54,182 nt of DNA from positions 1 to 54,182 of the forward strand of contig JAJYLH010000040.1 of the NCBI GenBank assembly GCA_021787845.1, read 5' to 3'. Under the pieces are notes generated by a model, which searched no databases, was not told the DNA's origin, and was given only the letters and a program-made list of their open reading frames with translations. Positions 7,346 through 17,057 of this stretch are shown here, in pieces. The position numbers and the translations under genes were made by a program. Source of the stretch: Myxococcales bacterium. GTDB lineage: Bacteria; Myxococcota; Myxococcia; Myxococcales; JAJYLH01. Each line of letters opens with the position of its first letter. Positions within the stretch are counted from its first letter, which is position 1.

Positions 7346-8875
7346 ATGCGCATTCCGAGCAAGATGACGTTGGCTCTGAGCGCGACCGGGCTCGTGCTCT
7401 TCGGCGCGTACGCGGTCTATCTGGTCCACGCCGAGGACGAGGACCTGCGGGCGACCATCGTCCGTGAGGCCCAGATGCTCGGCCACAGCTTGCAGACCGC
7501 GATCGCGGACGCGCTGCGCGACCGGCAGATGGCCGACGTGCAGGAGCTCTTGGTGCGCCTGGACAAGGTCGAGCAATGGGTCGACATCATGGTCTACGAC
7601 CAGGCGGGCGCGCTCCAGGCGCAATCGCCGGGGAGCCTGGCGACGCAGGCGCTCGAAGGCCGGGCCGCGCTCAAGTCCATTCGCACGGGCAAGAGCTTCC
7701 TCACTTACGATCACCCGGCCGATCCCAAGCGGCTCGTGCTGGCGCTGCCGATGCGCCTGGAGCATCGCGGCATCATCGGCGCCATCGTCCTCGCCCGGCC
7801 GCTCGACGACCTGCGCGCGGACATCGCCCGCACCCGGCGCGACGCGGCGACGTCGGTGGCGCTCTTCGTCCTCGCGGCGACGCTCATCGGCCTGATTCTC
7901 GGGCGCGTCTACCTCGGCGCCCCGATGAGCGGGCTCGTCAGCGCCATGCGGCGGGTGCGCGAGGGCGATCTCGCCTCCCATCTGCCGGTGCGGCGCAAGG
8001 ATGAAATCGGAGAGGCGGCGAAGGAATTCAACGTGATGGTGACCGAGCTCCAGGAGGTTCGCCAGCGTCTCGCGGAGGAAGCGAGCCGCCGCCAGGCGCT
8101 GGAGCACGGGCTCCAGGAAGCGGACAAGCTCATCACCATCGGCCAGCTCGCCGCGAGCGTGGCGCACGAAATCGGCTCGCCGCTGCAAGTGCTGGTCGGC
8201 CGCGCGCACGCGCTCGCCGAGCACGATTACGATGTCGAACGCGTGCGCCGGTCGAGCGAGATCATCGCCCGGCAAGGCGAGCGCATCACGGGAATCGTCG
8301 AGCAGCTCATGACGTACGCGCGCCGCCGGCCGCCCAGGACCATCCTCACCGATTTGCGCGAGCCGGTGCGAGCGGTGCTGGATCTGCTCGCCATCGAGGG
8401 CAAGAAGCAGGGCATCGCCATCAGCTTGACGGCGCCGGACGACGTACCGGTGGTGCCCTGCGATTCGAACCGGATCCAGCAGGTGGTCTTCAACCTCCTG
8501 CGTAACGCCCTCAACGCGACGCCGAAAGGCGGGCACGTCAGCGTCGAGCTCGCCCGCGCGCCAATCGACGATCTGCCGGGGCGGACGGGAAAGACGCCCG
8601 GCGTCGTCCTCGCGGTCGAGGACGATGGCAGCGGCATCGCGCCGGAGAACTTGCAGCGGGTGTTCGAGCCGTTCTACACGACGCGGGCGGAGGCCGGCGG
8701 CGTGGGGCTGGGGCTCGCGGTGGTGAAGGCGATCGTCGCCGAGCACGGCGGCCGGGTGTCCGCCACGAGCGACCTCGGGAAAGGGAGCCGGTTCCTGGTC
8801 GAGCTGCCGGTCGGTTCGGAGGGGATCGTCACCGCGACGCAGGCGCCGAAGGCGGTGCAGGAGGGCGCGGCGTGA
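7346..8875 (+). CDS. Sensor histidine kinase partner of the NtrC-type regulator
   Basis: A 509-residue membrane kinase. TM1 spans residues ~8-26, a periplasmic sensing loop follows to ~165, TM2 spans ~168-188, then a HAMP linker (LGAPMSGLVSAMRRVREGDL) and a short coiled coil. The H box SVAHEIGSPLQ puts the phospho-acceptor at H274. N box NLLRNALNAT, G1 DDGSGIA, F box FEPFYTT and G2 GVGLGLAV are all intact, so it should be an active kinase. The start is supported by GAGGAG six bases upstream. The gene follows the permease across a B element and is 41 bases from the regulator gene. It probably senses periplasmic metal or envelope stress and controls the pump, in the manner of ZraS-type systems; the signal is inferred from context only. 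Confidence 0.9.
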   Translation: MRIPSKMTLALSATGLVLFGAYAVYLVHAEDEDLRATIVREAQMLGHSLQTAIADALRDRQMADVQELLVRLDKVEQWVDIMVYDQAGALQAQSPGSLATQALEGRAALKSIRTGKSFLTYDHPADPKRLVLALPMRLEHRGIIGAIVLARPLDDLRADIARTRRDAATSVALFVLAATLIGLILGRVYLGAPMSGLVSAMRRVREGDLASHLPVRRKDEIGEAAKEFNVMVTELQEVRQRLAEEASRRQALEHGLQEADKLITIGQLAASVAHEIGSPLQVLVGRAHALAEHDYDVERVRRSSEIIARQGERITGIVEQLMTYARRRPPRTILTDLREPVRAVLDLLAIEGKKQGIAISLTAPDDVPVVPCDSNRIQQVVFNLLRNALNATPKGGHVSVELARAPIDDLPGRTGKTPGVVLAVEDDGSGIAPENLQRVFEPFYTTRAEAGGVGLGLAVVKAIVAEHGGRVSATSDLGKGSRFLVELPVGSEGIVTATQAPKAVQEGAA

Positions 8876-8916
8876 GGCCGAATCCAGCACCGCGCCAGGT
8901 TTGATCGGAGGTCCTC

Positions 8917-10281
8917 ATGCCACCTCGTCCGCAAGCTCGTGAGCGTCTCCTGGTCGTCGACGACGAGCCGGAGGTCGTGAGCTTTCTACAGGAGATGCTC
9001 ACCGACGAGGGCTACGTCGTCGAGGGCGTCACGTCCCCGGAAGAGGCGTTGGCGCGGGTGACGGCTTCGGACTACGCGCTCGTCATCACCGACGTGGAGA
9101 TGCCGAAGCTGCGCGGCATCGACCTGATGACCGCCATCCACGAGAAGCGGCCGGGGCAGCTCGTCCTCCTCATCACCGCGTTCGGGAGCATCGACCTCGC
9201 GGTGCGGGCGCTGCGCGCGGGCGCGTGTGATTTCGTGACCAAGCCGTTTCGCATCGAGGTGTTGCAGGTCGCCATCGAGCGGGCGCTGCGCGAGCGGCAG
9301 ATGCGGCACGAAATCGTGCGGCTGCGGGCGGCGCTCGGCGGCGGCGAGGAGAAGCCCGGCGAGTTGGTCGCGCGTAGCCCCTCGATGGTGCGGGTCGTCG
9401 ACCTCGCGCGGCGGGCGGCGGGCACCAAGGCGACCGTGCTCTTGACCGGCGAGAGCGGCTGCGGGAAAGGGGCGGTGGCGCGGTTCATCCACGACCACAG
9501 CGACCGCGCGGCGGGCCCGTTCGTGCAGCTCAACTGCGCGGCGCTCCCGGCGACCCTGGCGGAGAGCGAGCTGTTCGGAGTCCGGCGCGGCGCGTTCACC
9601 GACGCGAGGGAGGATCGCGCGGGCTTCTTCGCGCAGGCCGATGGCGGCACGCTCCTCCTCGACGAAATCGCGGAGATGCCGCTCGACCTGCAGCCGAAGC
9701 TCCTCCAAGTGCTGGAGACCGATCGCGTGCGTCCGGTCGGCGCCGTGGCCGACGTTCCGGTCGACGTGCGGCTCCTCGCGGCGACCAATCGGGCTCCCGA
9801 GACCGCGCTCAAGGATCAGAAGCTGCGGGCGGACCTCTTCTATCGGCTGAACGTCGTGCGCATCGAGATTCCGCCGCTGCGCGAGCGGCCCGAGGACGTC
9901 GCACCGCTCATCGACGTGCTGCTCGAACGCGCGTGCAGGAAAGTCGGCCGCCCAGTGCTGGGCCTGACCGCCGACGCGCTGCGCTCTCTCTTGCGCCACG
10001 ACTGGCCGGGCAACGTCCGCGAGCTCGCGAACGTCATCGAGCGCGCGGTGGTCTTGAGCGAGCACGACGCGCTGACCGCCGACGACATCGTGATTTCCAA
10101 AGGCGAGAGCCCCGACGACTCCCTGGAGAGCGCCGCGCGCCGGGGAAAGAGCCTGGACGACGTCGCCAACGCGTATATTGCCAAGGTGATCGAAGTCTGC
10201 GACGGCAACAAGACCGAAGCCGCCCGCATCCTGGGAATCGATCGCCGGACCTTGTACCGGAAAATGGAACTGGAGCCTTAG
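8917..10281 (+). CDS. NtrC-family sigma-54-dependent response regulator
   Basis: 454 residues. Receiver domain: acidic pair D15/D16, phospho-acceptor D59, T87, K109. Central AAA+ activator domain: Walker A GESGCGKG at 178-185, sigma-54 contact loop GAFTDA (a common variant of GAFTGA), Walker B GGTLLLDEIAEMPL, and arginine-finger region FYRLNVVRIEIPPLRERPED. C-terminal Fis-type HTH: NKTEAARILGIDRRTLYRK. It should activate sigma-54 promoters when phosphorylated by the adjacent kinase. The near-consensus promoter at 549-564 is the obvious target. Start ATG 8917 has GGAGG upstream. All functional motifs are present. Confidence 0.95.
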   Translation: MPPRPQARERLLVVDDEPEVVSFLQEMLTDEGYVVEGVTSPEEALARVTASDYALVITDVEMPKLRGIDLMTAIHEKRPGQLVLLITAFGSIDLAVRALRAGACDFVTKPFRIEVLQVAIERALRERQMRHEIVRLRAALGGGEEKPGELVARSPSMVRVVDLARRAAGTKATVLLTGESGCGKGAVARFIHDHSDRAAGPFVQLNCAALPATLAESELFGVRRGAFTDAREDRAGFFAQADGGTLLLDEIAEMPLDLQPKLLQVLETDRVRPVGAVADVPVDVRLLAATNRAPETALKDQKLRADLFYRLNVVRIEIPPLRERPEDVAPLIDVLLERACRKVGRPVLGLTADALRSLLRHDWPGNVRELANVIERAVVLSEHDALTADDIVISKGESPDDSLESAARRGKSLDDVANAYIAKVIEVCDGNKTEAARILGIDRRTLYRKMELEP

Positions 10282-10317
10282 CCCGCCTTCGCCGTGGTTT
10301 TCCTGGCGCTCGGACCC

Positions 10318-10400
10318 ATGCCTATCCGACCGACACACTTGCGGTCGATCGTTGTAGGGCGGGGGCTTGCGGGGCAAGTGCGCCAACCGGATAGGCATGC
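10318..10400. repeat. Inverted-repeat element containing a family F core
   Basis: ATGCCTATCCG near 10319 is mirrored by CGGATAGGCAT ending near 10400, and the family F word TTGTAGGGCGGGGGCTTG (10352-10378) lies between them. It occupies part of the 350-bp gap between the regulator and argS; the rest of that gap shows no gene. Confidence 0.6.
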
Positions 10401-10633
10401 TTGGACCGACGAGCTCGTCGCGAGGACACCCGTGCCAAGGAGACGAATCCGCGCTGAACCTGGACGAAGGCGACCGCCAACGCTGGCGTCCAGGTCTGGC
10501 GCTCCGTGCCCGTCGGCCGCGCCTGCGGCATTGTTGCCGCATCCAGACCAGTTGACGAATCGCTCGCGCGGCTTTTCGGCTTGCGTTATCTTGCGCACCC
10601 TTTACGCGCCGGGGTGGGCGCGCCGGGTTCATC

Positions 10634-12433
10634 ATGAGCGTCAAAGGTCACGTGCTTGCCCGGATTTTCGAGGCTCTCGACGCCTGCGAACGGGAAAACC
10701 TCTGGCCGCGCGTCCTGCACCGGTCGGTTCCGCTGGAGCGGCCGAAGCAGGCGGCGCACGGAGACCTCGCGACCAACGTCGCGATGACGATGGCGCGCAC
10801 GGCGAAGATGAACCCGCGCGACATCGCCCAGGCGATCGTGGACCACCTCGGCGCCTCGCCGGACGACCCGGTGATCACCGCGGCGGAGGTCGCGGGGCCG
10901 GGGTTCATCAACCTCTCGCTCGCGCGCAAGCTCTTCCTTTCGTCGCTCGCGGAGGGGTTCGCGCAGCGCGAACGCTGGGGCAAGAGCCGCGAGCTCGCCG
11001 GCGAGCGCATCCTCGTCGAGTACGTCAGCGCCAACCCGACCGGCCCGATGCACGTCGGGCACGCCCGCGGCGCGGTCACCGGCGACATCATCGCGCGCTT
11101 GCTCAAGGCCGCGGGCGCCGAGGTGCACCGCGAGTACTACGTCAACGACGCCGGGGTCCAGGTCCGGCATCTCGCGCACTCGGTCTATGTCCGGGCGCAG
11201 GAGATGGTGGTCGACACGCTCCCCTACGTCGGCTTCGTGCCGGACCAGCTCGCGCCCGACGACTACCAGGGCGAATACATTATCGACGTCGCCCGGAAGC
11301 TGCTCGAGCCGCTCACCCGCCAGTCGCGCGAGGGGCTGATCACGAGCCCGTTCATCGAGATTCTTTCCTGGCTCCAAGACGCGGTCGTCGACCTCGTCAT
11401 GAAAGAGATGATCGAGCCGGACCTGGCTCTGTTCAACATCAAGTTCGACAAGTTCTTCCGGGAGTCCGAGCTGCACGAGTCGGGGCGGGTCCGGGAAGCC
11501 ATCAACACGCTGCGGGGCAAGGGGCTCGTCGAGAAGCGCGTCCTGCCGCCGCCCAAGGGACAGGAGCGCGCGGACGACGAGATTCCTCCGACCTCGGAGC
11601 CGCTTCTGGTGATGCGGACGACCGAGTTCGGCGACGACGTCGACCGGCCGCTGGTCAAGCCGAACAACCAGTACACCTACTTCGCGGGAGACGTCGCCTA
11701 CCATTGGGACAAGCTCCAGCGCGGGTACACGCGGCTCATCAACGTCTGGGGAGCGGACCACGCAGGCTACGTGCAGCGGGTGCGCGCGGCGATCGCGGCG
11801 CTCGGCTACGACCCCAAGGTGTTCGAGGTGGTGCTGGTGCAGATGGTCAACCTGGTCCGCGATGGCGTGCCGGTGCGGATGGGCAAGCGCAGCGGCAACT
11901 TCGTCACCCTGCGCGAGGTCATCGAGGAGGCCGGCCAGGACGCGACCCGCGTCTTCTTCACCGAGCGCACGAGCACCTCGCAGTTCGACTTCGACCTCGC
12001 GCTCGCGAAGAAGCAGGAGGACATCAACCCGGTCTTCTATCTGCAATACGGACACGCGCGCGCCGCGTCGATTCTACGCAAGGCGAGCGAACGAGGCATC
12101 GAGCTGCCGCAAGTGACCGCCGAGAACCTGCAAGGACTCGCGTTGCCCGAAGAGATGGACCTCGTCCAGCGGCTGCTCGCCTATCCCGAGGTCGTGACCG
12201 GCGCCGCCAAGACGCTGGAACCGCATCGGATCATCGCCTACCTCAAGGAGACCATCGGCGCCTTCCACTCCTACCTGACCAGGTACAAGAGCACCGAGAA
12301 GGTGCTGTCCGACGATCCGGTCAAGACCCGGGCGCGCCTCGCGCTGGTGCTCGCGCTCAAGCTCACCCTCGGGAACGCCCTCGACCTCATCGGCGTCAGC
12401 GCCCCGGAGCAGATGACGAGAACCGACGAATAG
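10634..12433 (+). CDS. argS: Arginyl-tRNA synthetase, intact copy
   Basis: 599 residues, a class I aminoacyl-tRNA synthetase that charges tRNA-Arg with arginine using ATP. An N-terminal additional domain (residues ~1-95, KQAAHGDLATNVAM) precedes the HIGH-type signature (ANPTGPMHVGHARG, H140 and H143), the catalytic core (YYVNDAGVQV; NQYTYFAGDVAYHWDK; WGADHAGYV), a KMSKS-equivalent loop (MGKRSGNFVTL), and the C-terminal anticodon-binding helical domain ending APEQM, as in other ArgRS. Length is normal. From codon 95 on, the gene is duplicated, apparently without change, at 18774-20295. No tightly linked upstream gene; a TATCTT word at 10587 may be its -10 element. Confidence 0.97.
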   Translation: MSVKGHVLARIFEALDACERENLWPRVLHRSVPLERPKQAAHGDLATNVAMTMARTAKMNPRDIAQAIVDHLGASPDDPVITAAEVAGPGFINLSLARKLFLSSLAEGFAQRERWGKSRELAGERILVEYVSANPTGPMHVGHARGAVTGDIIARLLKAAGAEVHREYYVNDAGVQVRHLAHSVYVRAQEMVVDTLPYVGFVPDQLAPDDYQGEYIIDVARKLLEPLTRQSREGLITSPFIEILSWLQDAVVDLVMKEMIEPDLALFNIKFDKFFRESELHESGRVREAINTLRGKGLVEKRVLPPPKGQERADDEIPPTSEPLLVMRTTEFGDDVDRPLVKPNNQYTYFAGDVAYHWDKLQRGYTRLINVWGADHAGYVQRVRAAIAALGYDPKVFEVVLVQMVNLVRDGVPVRMGKRSGNFVTLREVIEEAGQDATRVFFTERTSTSQFDFDLALAKKQEDINPVFYLQYGHARAASILRKASERGIELPQVTAENLQGLALPEEMDLVQRLLAYPEVVTGAAKTLEPHRIIAYLKETIGAFHSYLTRYKSTEKVLSDDPVKTRARLALVLALKLTLGNALDLIGVSAPEQMTRTDE

Positions 12434-12439
12434 CCCGGC
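10918..12439. repeat. Long direct repeat, left copy (1,522 bp)
   Basis: Matches 18774-20295 at a constant offset of 7,856 bp. The forward translation and several translations of the opposite strand are identical in the two copies, and the lines I compared base by base showed no difference. The right edge lies six bases past the argS stop (TAGCCCGGC). Confidence 0.95.
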
Positions 12440-12450
12440 AGCCAAACCAA

Positions 12451-12534
12451 GTAGGATGGGTGAAGCGTCAGCGGAACCCATCGTCCTAAAGCCATCGCCG
12501 CTCGATGGGCTTCGCTTTCGCTCGCCCATCCTAC
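12451..12534. repeat. Short inverted-repeat element, GTAGGATGGG type
   Basis: GTAGGATGGGTGAAGCG at 12451 and CGCTCGCCCATCCTAC ending at 12534 are inverted ends of an 84-bp element just downstream of argS. The ends resemble those of family B. A single half-palindrome of the same type is at 52591-52623. Confidence 0.75.
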
Positions 12535-12541
12535 CGTTGGG

Positions 12542-12607
12542 CGGCTCCCCGACAGAATCTGTACGTGCTCGACGCCGCAGATGGAGCCGGACACGTGAGT
12601 GTCCGGT
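12542..12607. repeat. Family D-associated repeat, partial
   Basis: GGCTCCCCGACAGAATCT at 12543 recurs near 44388, in both cases just before a family D left arm; here that arm is TGGAGCCGGACACGTGAGTG at 12582. No right arm follows, so this is a truncated element. Confidence 0.65.
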
Positions 12608-12749
12608 GGTCTCATGCGCTTGGAGGTGCTCCCAGAAACGCAGGTCAAACCCCCGGCGAGGGCGAAGGGAGGAGAGCGGCCGGCCTTCACGCGCGCTTCA
12701 GGGTGGTCAACCTGGAACGCCGCGGCGGCACTGGCGCTCGCTGACCGGC

Positions 12750-14927
12750 ATGCCCACGTTCGCTCGGATGCGCGGCCCGTGCGCTATCGCCCTCGGCGTT
12801 TTCCTGGCGGCCTGCACCGGCGACGGCGTCCGGCACCAGCCGATGCTAGTGGTCTCGCCGCCGCACCTCGACTTCCCCGACACCTACGTCGGCGCCGAAC
12901 ACCACCTGCGCCTCGCGCTCGGGAACGACTCGGGGATGTCGCTTTCGGCATCGCTCGCCGTGTCCGACCCCTTCTCGGTGGATCGGACCGGGGTCTCTGT
13001 GCCAAACGGAGTCACGGTGGTCAACGTCACGTTCCGACCCACCGCGGCTGGCACGTTTTCGACCGACCTCGTCGTGAGCAATCTTTTCTCGACCAGCCGC
13101 GTGCACGTCACCGGTCGCGGGCTCGCCGACGCCGACTGCACGAGCGTCGATACCTGCACCGGCCGCGCGTTCGATCCGGCCCAAGGCAAGTGCGTCGATC
13201 ATCCGCTGGCCGATGGCACTGCTTGTCACAACGCCTGCGTCCTCGCCGGCAAGTGCTTGGAGGGTGTCTGCCGAGGCCAGGAGATAAGCTGCGACGACGG
13301 CAATCTCTGCACCCACGACTCGTGCGATCCCGACAAGGGGTGCGTCCACACCGACGGCACCAACCTCGCCTGCCCGGTGCCCGCCGATCCCTGCCAGGTC
13401 GCGACCTGCGATCCGGTCAACGGCTGCGGCACTGCTCTCGCGCCCGACGGCACGAGCTGCGACGCCTCCGACTGTACCACGACCTACGCCTGCCAATCCG
13501 GACAATGCGTCGCATCGGCGACCCCCGAGGGCGCGACCTGCCCGGCGACGCCGTGCCAGGACGAAGGCATCTGCCACAACCATCAATGCGTGCGCGCGCC
13601 GCCCGTGATGCTGAAGCCGGAATGGACGCGCAACGCGAAGGCCGGCATGCACGTCAACTTCCGCGGCGTCGCCGACGACGATGGCAACCTCTACTGGTCC
13701 GAATGTACCGAGAGCGATCCCGAGACCGACCGCTGCGACATCCTTTCTGTCGACGCCCATGGCCGCCTGCGCTGGCGCGTCCGCGCCGACGGGACCGCGC
13801 ACTGCGGCTACCAACCGGGCCTGCTGCTCCTCAACGGCGACACGGTGGTCTCGTCCGAGACCAACAACTGGCTCGAAGCCTTCGACGCCCAGACCGGAGC
13901 CCTCAAGTGGAAGCTCGACGTCCTCAACGCCGTGACCGACGGTTCTCTCGCCACCTGGATGCTCGACAAGAGCTACGTCGGCGTCCAGATCGAACCGATC
14001 GTCGACACTGGCAAGGGGGTGATCGTGGGGTTCGTCGAGTCCTACCCGAGCTGCATGAAGACCGGGATTACCGCCGGACCGCCGAACGGCCTGCGACGCA
14101 TCATCACCGGAGAGTGGTTCATCGCGGTCGACCTCGCAACAGGGACGCTACGCTGGAAGGAACCAGTTGATCGAGTGATGAACTGGCCGCCCAGCGTCGT
14201 GTCGGACGAGAACGGGGACATCTTCACGATGATCGTACCGGACGGCTGGTGGCAGTCCAGCGCTCCTCCAGACGCGACTCTCGAGTCGTTCGACGGCCTG
14301 ACGGGCACGCCGAGATGGGCGACCAACAACCTGGAGTGGGCGCTCGCAGCGTACGACGGGCTTCTGCTGACGGAGGATGGCCAGAGCACCGGCATTGGTA
14401 ATGTGAATCTTCGCAGCGCATCAACAGGGGGCTTGCTAGCGACCATGCCGGGGTACTTCGGTTTGGGAACACTCGATGAGCCGTCGCCTGTCTTCGATGG
14501 AGTCCAGATCTACGATTGGGGCAGGGAAACAGTAACGCCGCGCACTCTAACCGGGATGGATCCGAGTTCGTTCGCGACCTGGAGCCTCCGCTATTCGGAC
14601 TCGTGGGAGCAAGACTCCCAAGCCGAGCTGACAAGCCGTGGTGCGGTCTTCGTCTCCTCAACCGGGAAATACGTCGGCGGTAATTGGGAACCGGACTCCC
14701 ACATGTACGAGTTCGATTCGGGGGGCCGGGAGATTTTCGTGTGCCCTGTTGAACCAACTTGCGAGGGCCCGATGTCGCTCTCGGCGAACCACTGGGTTGG
14801 CTCCGACGCTGTCGGTAGCTGGTCCAAGCATGTCCTATCTGTGCATCTTTCGCACATGACGGATAATCTCCCTCCAGGGTGGCTAACTTTCGGCGGCAAC
14901 GGTCGAGGAGGTTTCCGTCCACGTTGA
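12750..14927 (+). CDS. Secreted lipoprotein: ASH-type Ig domain, Cys-rich repeats, PQQ-like propeller
   Basis: 725 residues. I chose ATG 12750 because it gives a lipoprotein signal (ALGVFLAAC) and because the upstream in-frame codons translate repeat DNA. After the lipidated Cys comes an ASH-like beta-sandwich (VVSPPHLDFPDTYVGAEHHLRLALGN to RVHVTGRGLAD, roughly 25-130). Next come Cys-rich repeats (CDDGNLCTHDSCDPDKGCVHT; CQVATCDPVNGCGTAL), then a long C-terminal part with quinoprotein-like blades (TGALKWKLD, TGTLRWKEP, TGTPRWATN). It is probably a surface protein of unknown ligand. First gene of the cargo block between the argS copies. Third-position GC drops visibly after about 14,100, within the gene. 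Confidence 0.75.
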   Translation: MPTFARMRGPCAIALGVFLAACTGDGVRHQPMLVVSPPHLDFPDTYVGAEHHLRLALGNDSGMSLSASLAVSDPFSVDRTGVSVPNGVTVVNVTFRPTAAGTFSTDLVVSNLFSTSRVHVTGRGLADADCTSVDTCTGRAFDPAQGKCVDHPLADGTACHNACVLAGKCLEGVCRGQEISCDDGNLCTHDSCDPDKGCVHTDGTNLACPVPADPCQVATCDPVNGCGTALAPDGTSCDASDCTTTYACQSGQCVASATPEGATCPATPCQDEGICHNHQCVRAPPVMLKPEWTRNAKAGMHVNFRGVADDDGNLYWSECTESDPETDRCDILSVDAHGRLRWRVRADGTAHCGYQPGLLLLNGDTVVSSETNNWLEAFDAQTGALKWKLDVLNAVTDGSLATWMLDKSYVGVQIEPIVDTGKGVIVGFVESYPSCMKTGITAGPPNGLRRIITGEWFIAVDLATGTLRWKEPVDRVMNWPPSVVSDENGDIFTMIVPDGWWQSSAPPDATLESFDGLTGTPRWATNNLEWALAAYDGLLLTEDGQSTGIGNVNLRSASTGGLLATMPGYFGLGTLDEPSPVFDGVQIYDWGRETVTPRTLTGMDPSSFATWSLRYSDSWEQDSQAELTSRGAVFVSSTGKYVGGNWEPDSHMYEFDSGGREIFVCPVEPTCEGPMSLSANHWVGSDAVGSWSKHVLSVHLSHMTDNLPPGWLTFGGNGRGGFRPR

Positions 14928-15002
14928 GTATCTACCAGACAAGGATCGAGGGCTTGCGCCCCTGACGCGCCGTGTTTACCTTTCCGGCCCCAGGAGGTCG
15001 GC

Positions 15003-17057
15003 ATGTCGATCAAGATTGTGGTCGCGTTTGCAGCGCTCACGTTGAGCGCCGGGCTGGCACGAGCTCAGGTGGACGGCGGCTCAACCCCGCCAGTGTACTT
15101 CTTCGTGGACGACTTCGCCCCGAGCGGGACCGGCGGACCAAACACCGGCTGCTCGACCACGTATCCGGCACACGGTCTCAGGCCGGACGACCCACTCAAG
15201 AGCGATGGGACAACCTCGGGCCTCGCCCAGGCGATCGCCTGCGGGAAGGACGGCTCCCCGCTGGCGGGCGACGACATCGTGATCGTCGTGCTGTGCTCGA
15301 ACCCCGAAGGGCCGGGCGACTCCGACCCCGGGTTCTGCGTTTATCAGCCGGACACCGGCACCACCGACCTCGACACGAACTACACGGGGTCAAACACGCG
15401 GTTGGTGACGGCCCAGTACCCGAACACCGTGAAGATCAAGAGCCCGAACACGATTTCGATCCAGGGGAACAACTGGACGTTCTCGAACCTGGTCTTCGAC
15501 GGCACCTGGGGCGAAGAGAACGGCACGTTCATCGTCATCGGCGGGAACAACAACAAGCTCCTGGGGAACATCATCGGGAACACCGAGGGCGGCTGCATCT
15601 TGATCAACGATGGTCTGGACACCCCGACGGACGCGTCGGGTGTACCCGACCACATCACGATCTCTAACAACATCATCCGAGGTTGCTATGATTTGAACCA
15701 AGGCGCACCCCCACTTCCCGACGGCGGAGCAGACAACAACCCCGCCCATAGTCCCGACATCACCAACCCGGACCACAAGAAGGAACCGCTCTGCATTCAC
15801 AACTTTCTCGGCACCAACGTGACCATCGCAGACAACGACATCAGCGACTGCGCCGGCGATGGGTATCAGACCGAGATGTACGAACCCAGTTCCGGCCAAA
15901 CTCCCGACACGACGTACCACTTCGCACAGAACACCACGATCACCGGGAATCGAATCTGGGCGAACCAGTACGAGGTGCTCGACGATGGAGGAACCACGCC
16001 CGACGGCCGCAACGTGCTCGCCCTCGCCGAGCTCGGACCCGGCGGCGTTCGCGACGCCGATCCGGACGCGGGGACGCCGCGGACGATGGGCGAGAACGCC
16101 ATCGACATCAAGAAGAGCGGCAGCGGGCTGTACATTTCGGACAACCTGATGTGGGGTTACCGGGCCACGATGGATCTCCAGAAGAACACCGGAGGGGACG
16201 CCGGGTCGTATCCCTACCTATACGGCGACTGGTCAGGGACCGGAACCGGCGACCCGGCGGGAAGCGCCATCACGCTGCACGGTGACTTCGTGGAAGACGC
16301 CGACGCCGGCTATTCCTGCCCGACCGATGGGACGGGGAACAAGATGTGCGCCCTGGTCGAGGGGAACGACATCTCCGACTGCGGCGGAGGGATCAGCGTG
16401 GGCGAGGATTACGTTTATGGCGGCGGGAATCCGACCGGGGTCACGGTGCGAGGCAACGTCATCCACGACCTGCGCGCCATGGGGTTTGATGGGTCCGACA
16501 ACGACGGAGTCGTTCTCGCCTACAACCGGGGCGTGGGGCTCACGCTGAACGCAGGCGACACCGATGCGGGGACCCTCTACCGCAATCGGGTCTATCGCAA
16601 CACCGTCGTCAATATTCCTGGCGCGCTGATCCGTACGGACACCACGGTGGCCGCCACGGACGTGGTGAACAACCTGTTCGTCAACAGCAGCGCGCACGAT
16701 TCGGCGGATGTCTCCGGTGCGAACTGCAAGCTCGAAGACCGAAACGGCGCCGTTTCGCTCCAGTACAACGCTTTCATCGACACTCGGTCGGGAGACCAAC
16801 AAGGAACCAACGCCACGGTCGATGGCGGCACGGTGGACGAGAACGGCAACCCGGGGCTCGATTTCGTGCGACCGTCGGACCTGCCAGTGACGCCCTACGA
16901 CCCGGTGACGAACGCAGATGGCCAGTATTGTGGCGCCATCGAGGACCGGGAGCATCAGGGGTCGACGACGTTGACCGCGAACGCGTCGGTGGCGCACCTC
17001 GATTCGTCCGTACAGTACAGTACAGCCCGTCGACTCGGCTCGACTACAGCCGCATGA
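15003..17057 (+). CDS. Secreted right-handed beta-helix (pectate-lyase-fold) protein
   Basis: 684 residues with a signal peptide (IKIVVAFAALTLSAGLARAQ). It has many parallel beta-helix turns with Asn ladders (WTFSNLVFDGTW, NNNKLLGNIIGNTEGG, ITISNNIIRGC, VTIADNDISDC, TTITGNRIWANQ, GLYISDNLMWGY, CALVEGNDISDCGGGISV, VTVRGNVIHDLRAMG, LYRNRVYRNTVVNI). This fold binds or cleaves polysaccharide or acts as an adhesin; I see no clear catalytic site. RBS-like GGAGG precedes the ATG. The last 16 residues follow a (TACAG)3 tract and look out of frame: removing one 5-bp unit joins this frame directly to the next gene. Base composition is lower in GC than the flanking genes. Confidence 0.8.
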   Translation: MSIKIVVAFAALTLSAGLARAQVDGGSTPPVYFFVDDFAPSGTGGPNTGCSTTYPAHGLRPDDPLKSDGTTSGLAQAIACGKDGSPLAGDDIVIVVLCSNPEGPGDSDPGFCVYQPDTGTTDLDTNYTGSNTRLVTAQYPNTVKIKSPNTISIQGNNWTFSNLVFDGTWGEENGTFIVIGGNNNKLLGNIIGNTEGGCILINDGLDTPTDASGVPDHITISNNIIRGCYDLNQGAPPLPDGGADNNPAHSPDITNPDHKKEPLCIHNFLGTNVTIADNDISDCAGDGYQTEMYEPSSGQTPDTTYHFAQNTTITGNRIWANQYEVLDDGGTTPDGRNVLALAELGPGGVRDADPDAGTPRTMGENAIDIKKSGSGLYISDNLMWGYRATMDLQKNTGGDAGSYPYLYGDWSGTGTGDPAGSAITLHGDFVEDADAGYSCPTDGTGNKMCALVEGNDISDCGGGISVGEDYVYGGGNPTGVTVRGNVIHDLRAMGFDGSDNDGVVLAYNRGVGLTLNAGDTDAGTLYRNRVYRNTVVNIPGALIRTDTTVAATDVVNNLFVNSSAHDSADVSGANCKLEDRNGAVSLQYNAFIDTRSGDQQGTNATVDGGTVDENGNPGLDFVRPSDLPVTPYDPVTNADGQYCGAIEDREHQGSTTLTANASVAHLDSSVQYSTARRLGSTTAA
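17011..17025. repeat. Pentanucleotide tract (TACAG)3 at the junction of two frames
   Basis: TACAGTACAGTACAG, preceded by G. Loss of one unit moves the frame of the upstream beta-helix gene into the frame of the downstream gene and gives SSVQYSPSTRLDYSRMSED across the junction. It is a candidate slipped-strand (phase-variation) site, or a site of assembly error. Confidence 0.85.

Noticed and set aside
6383-8890. 835-codon minus-strand ORF across the permease and kinase genes
   Set aside because: Antisense shadow; composition is RHDEV-rich with no fold, and the plus strand encodes the clear kinase and permease.
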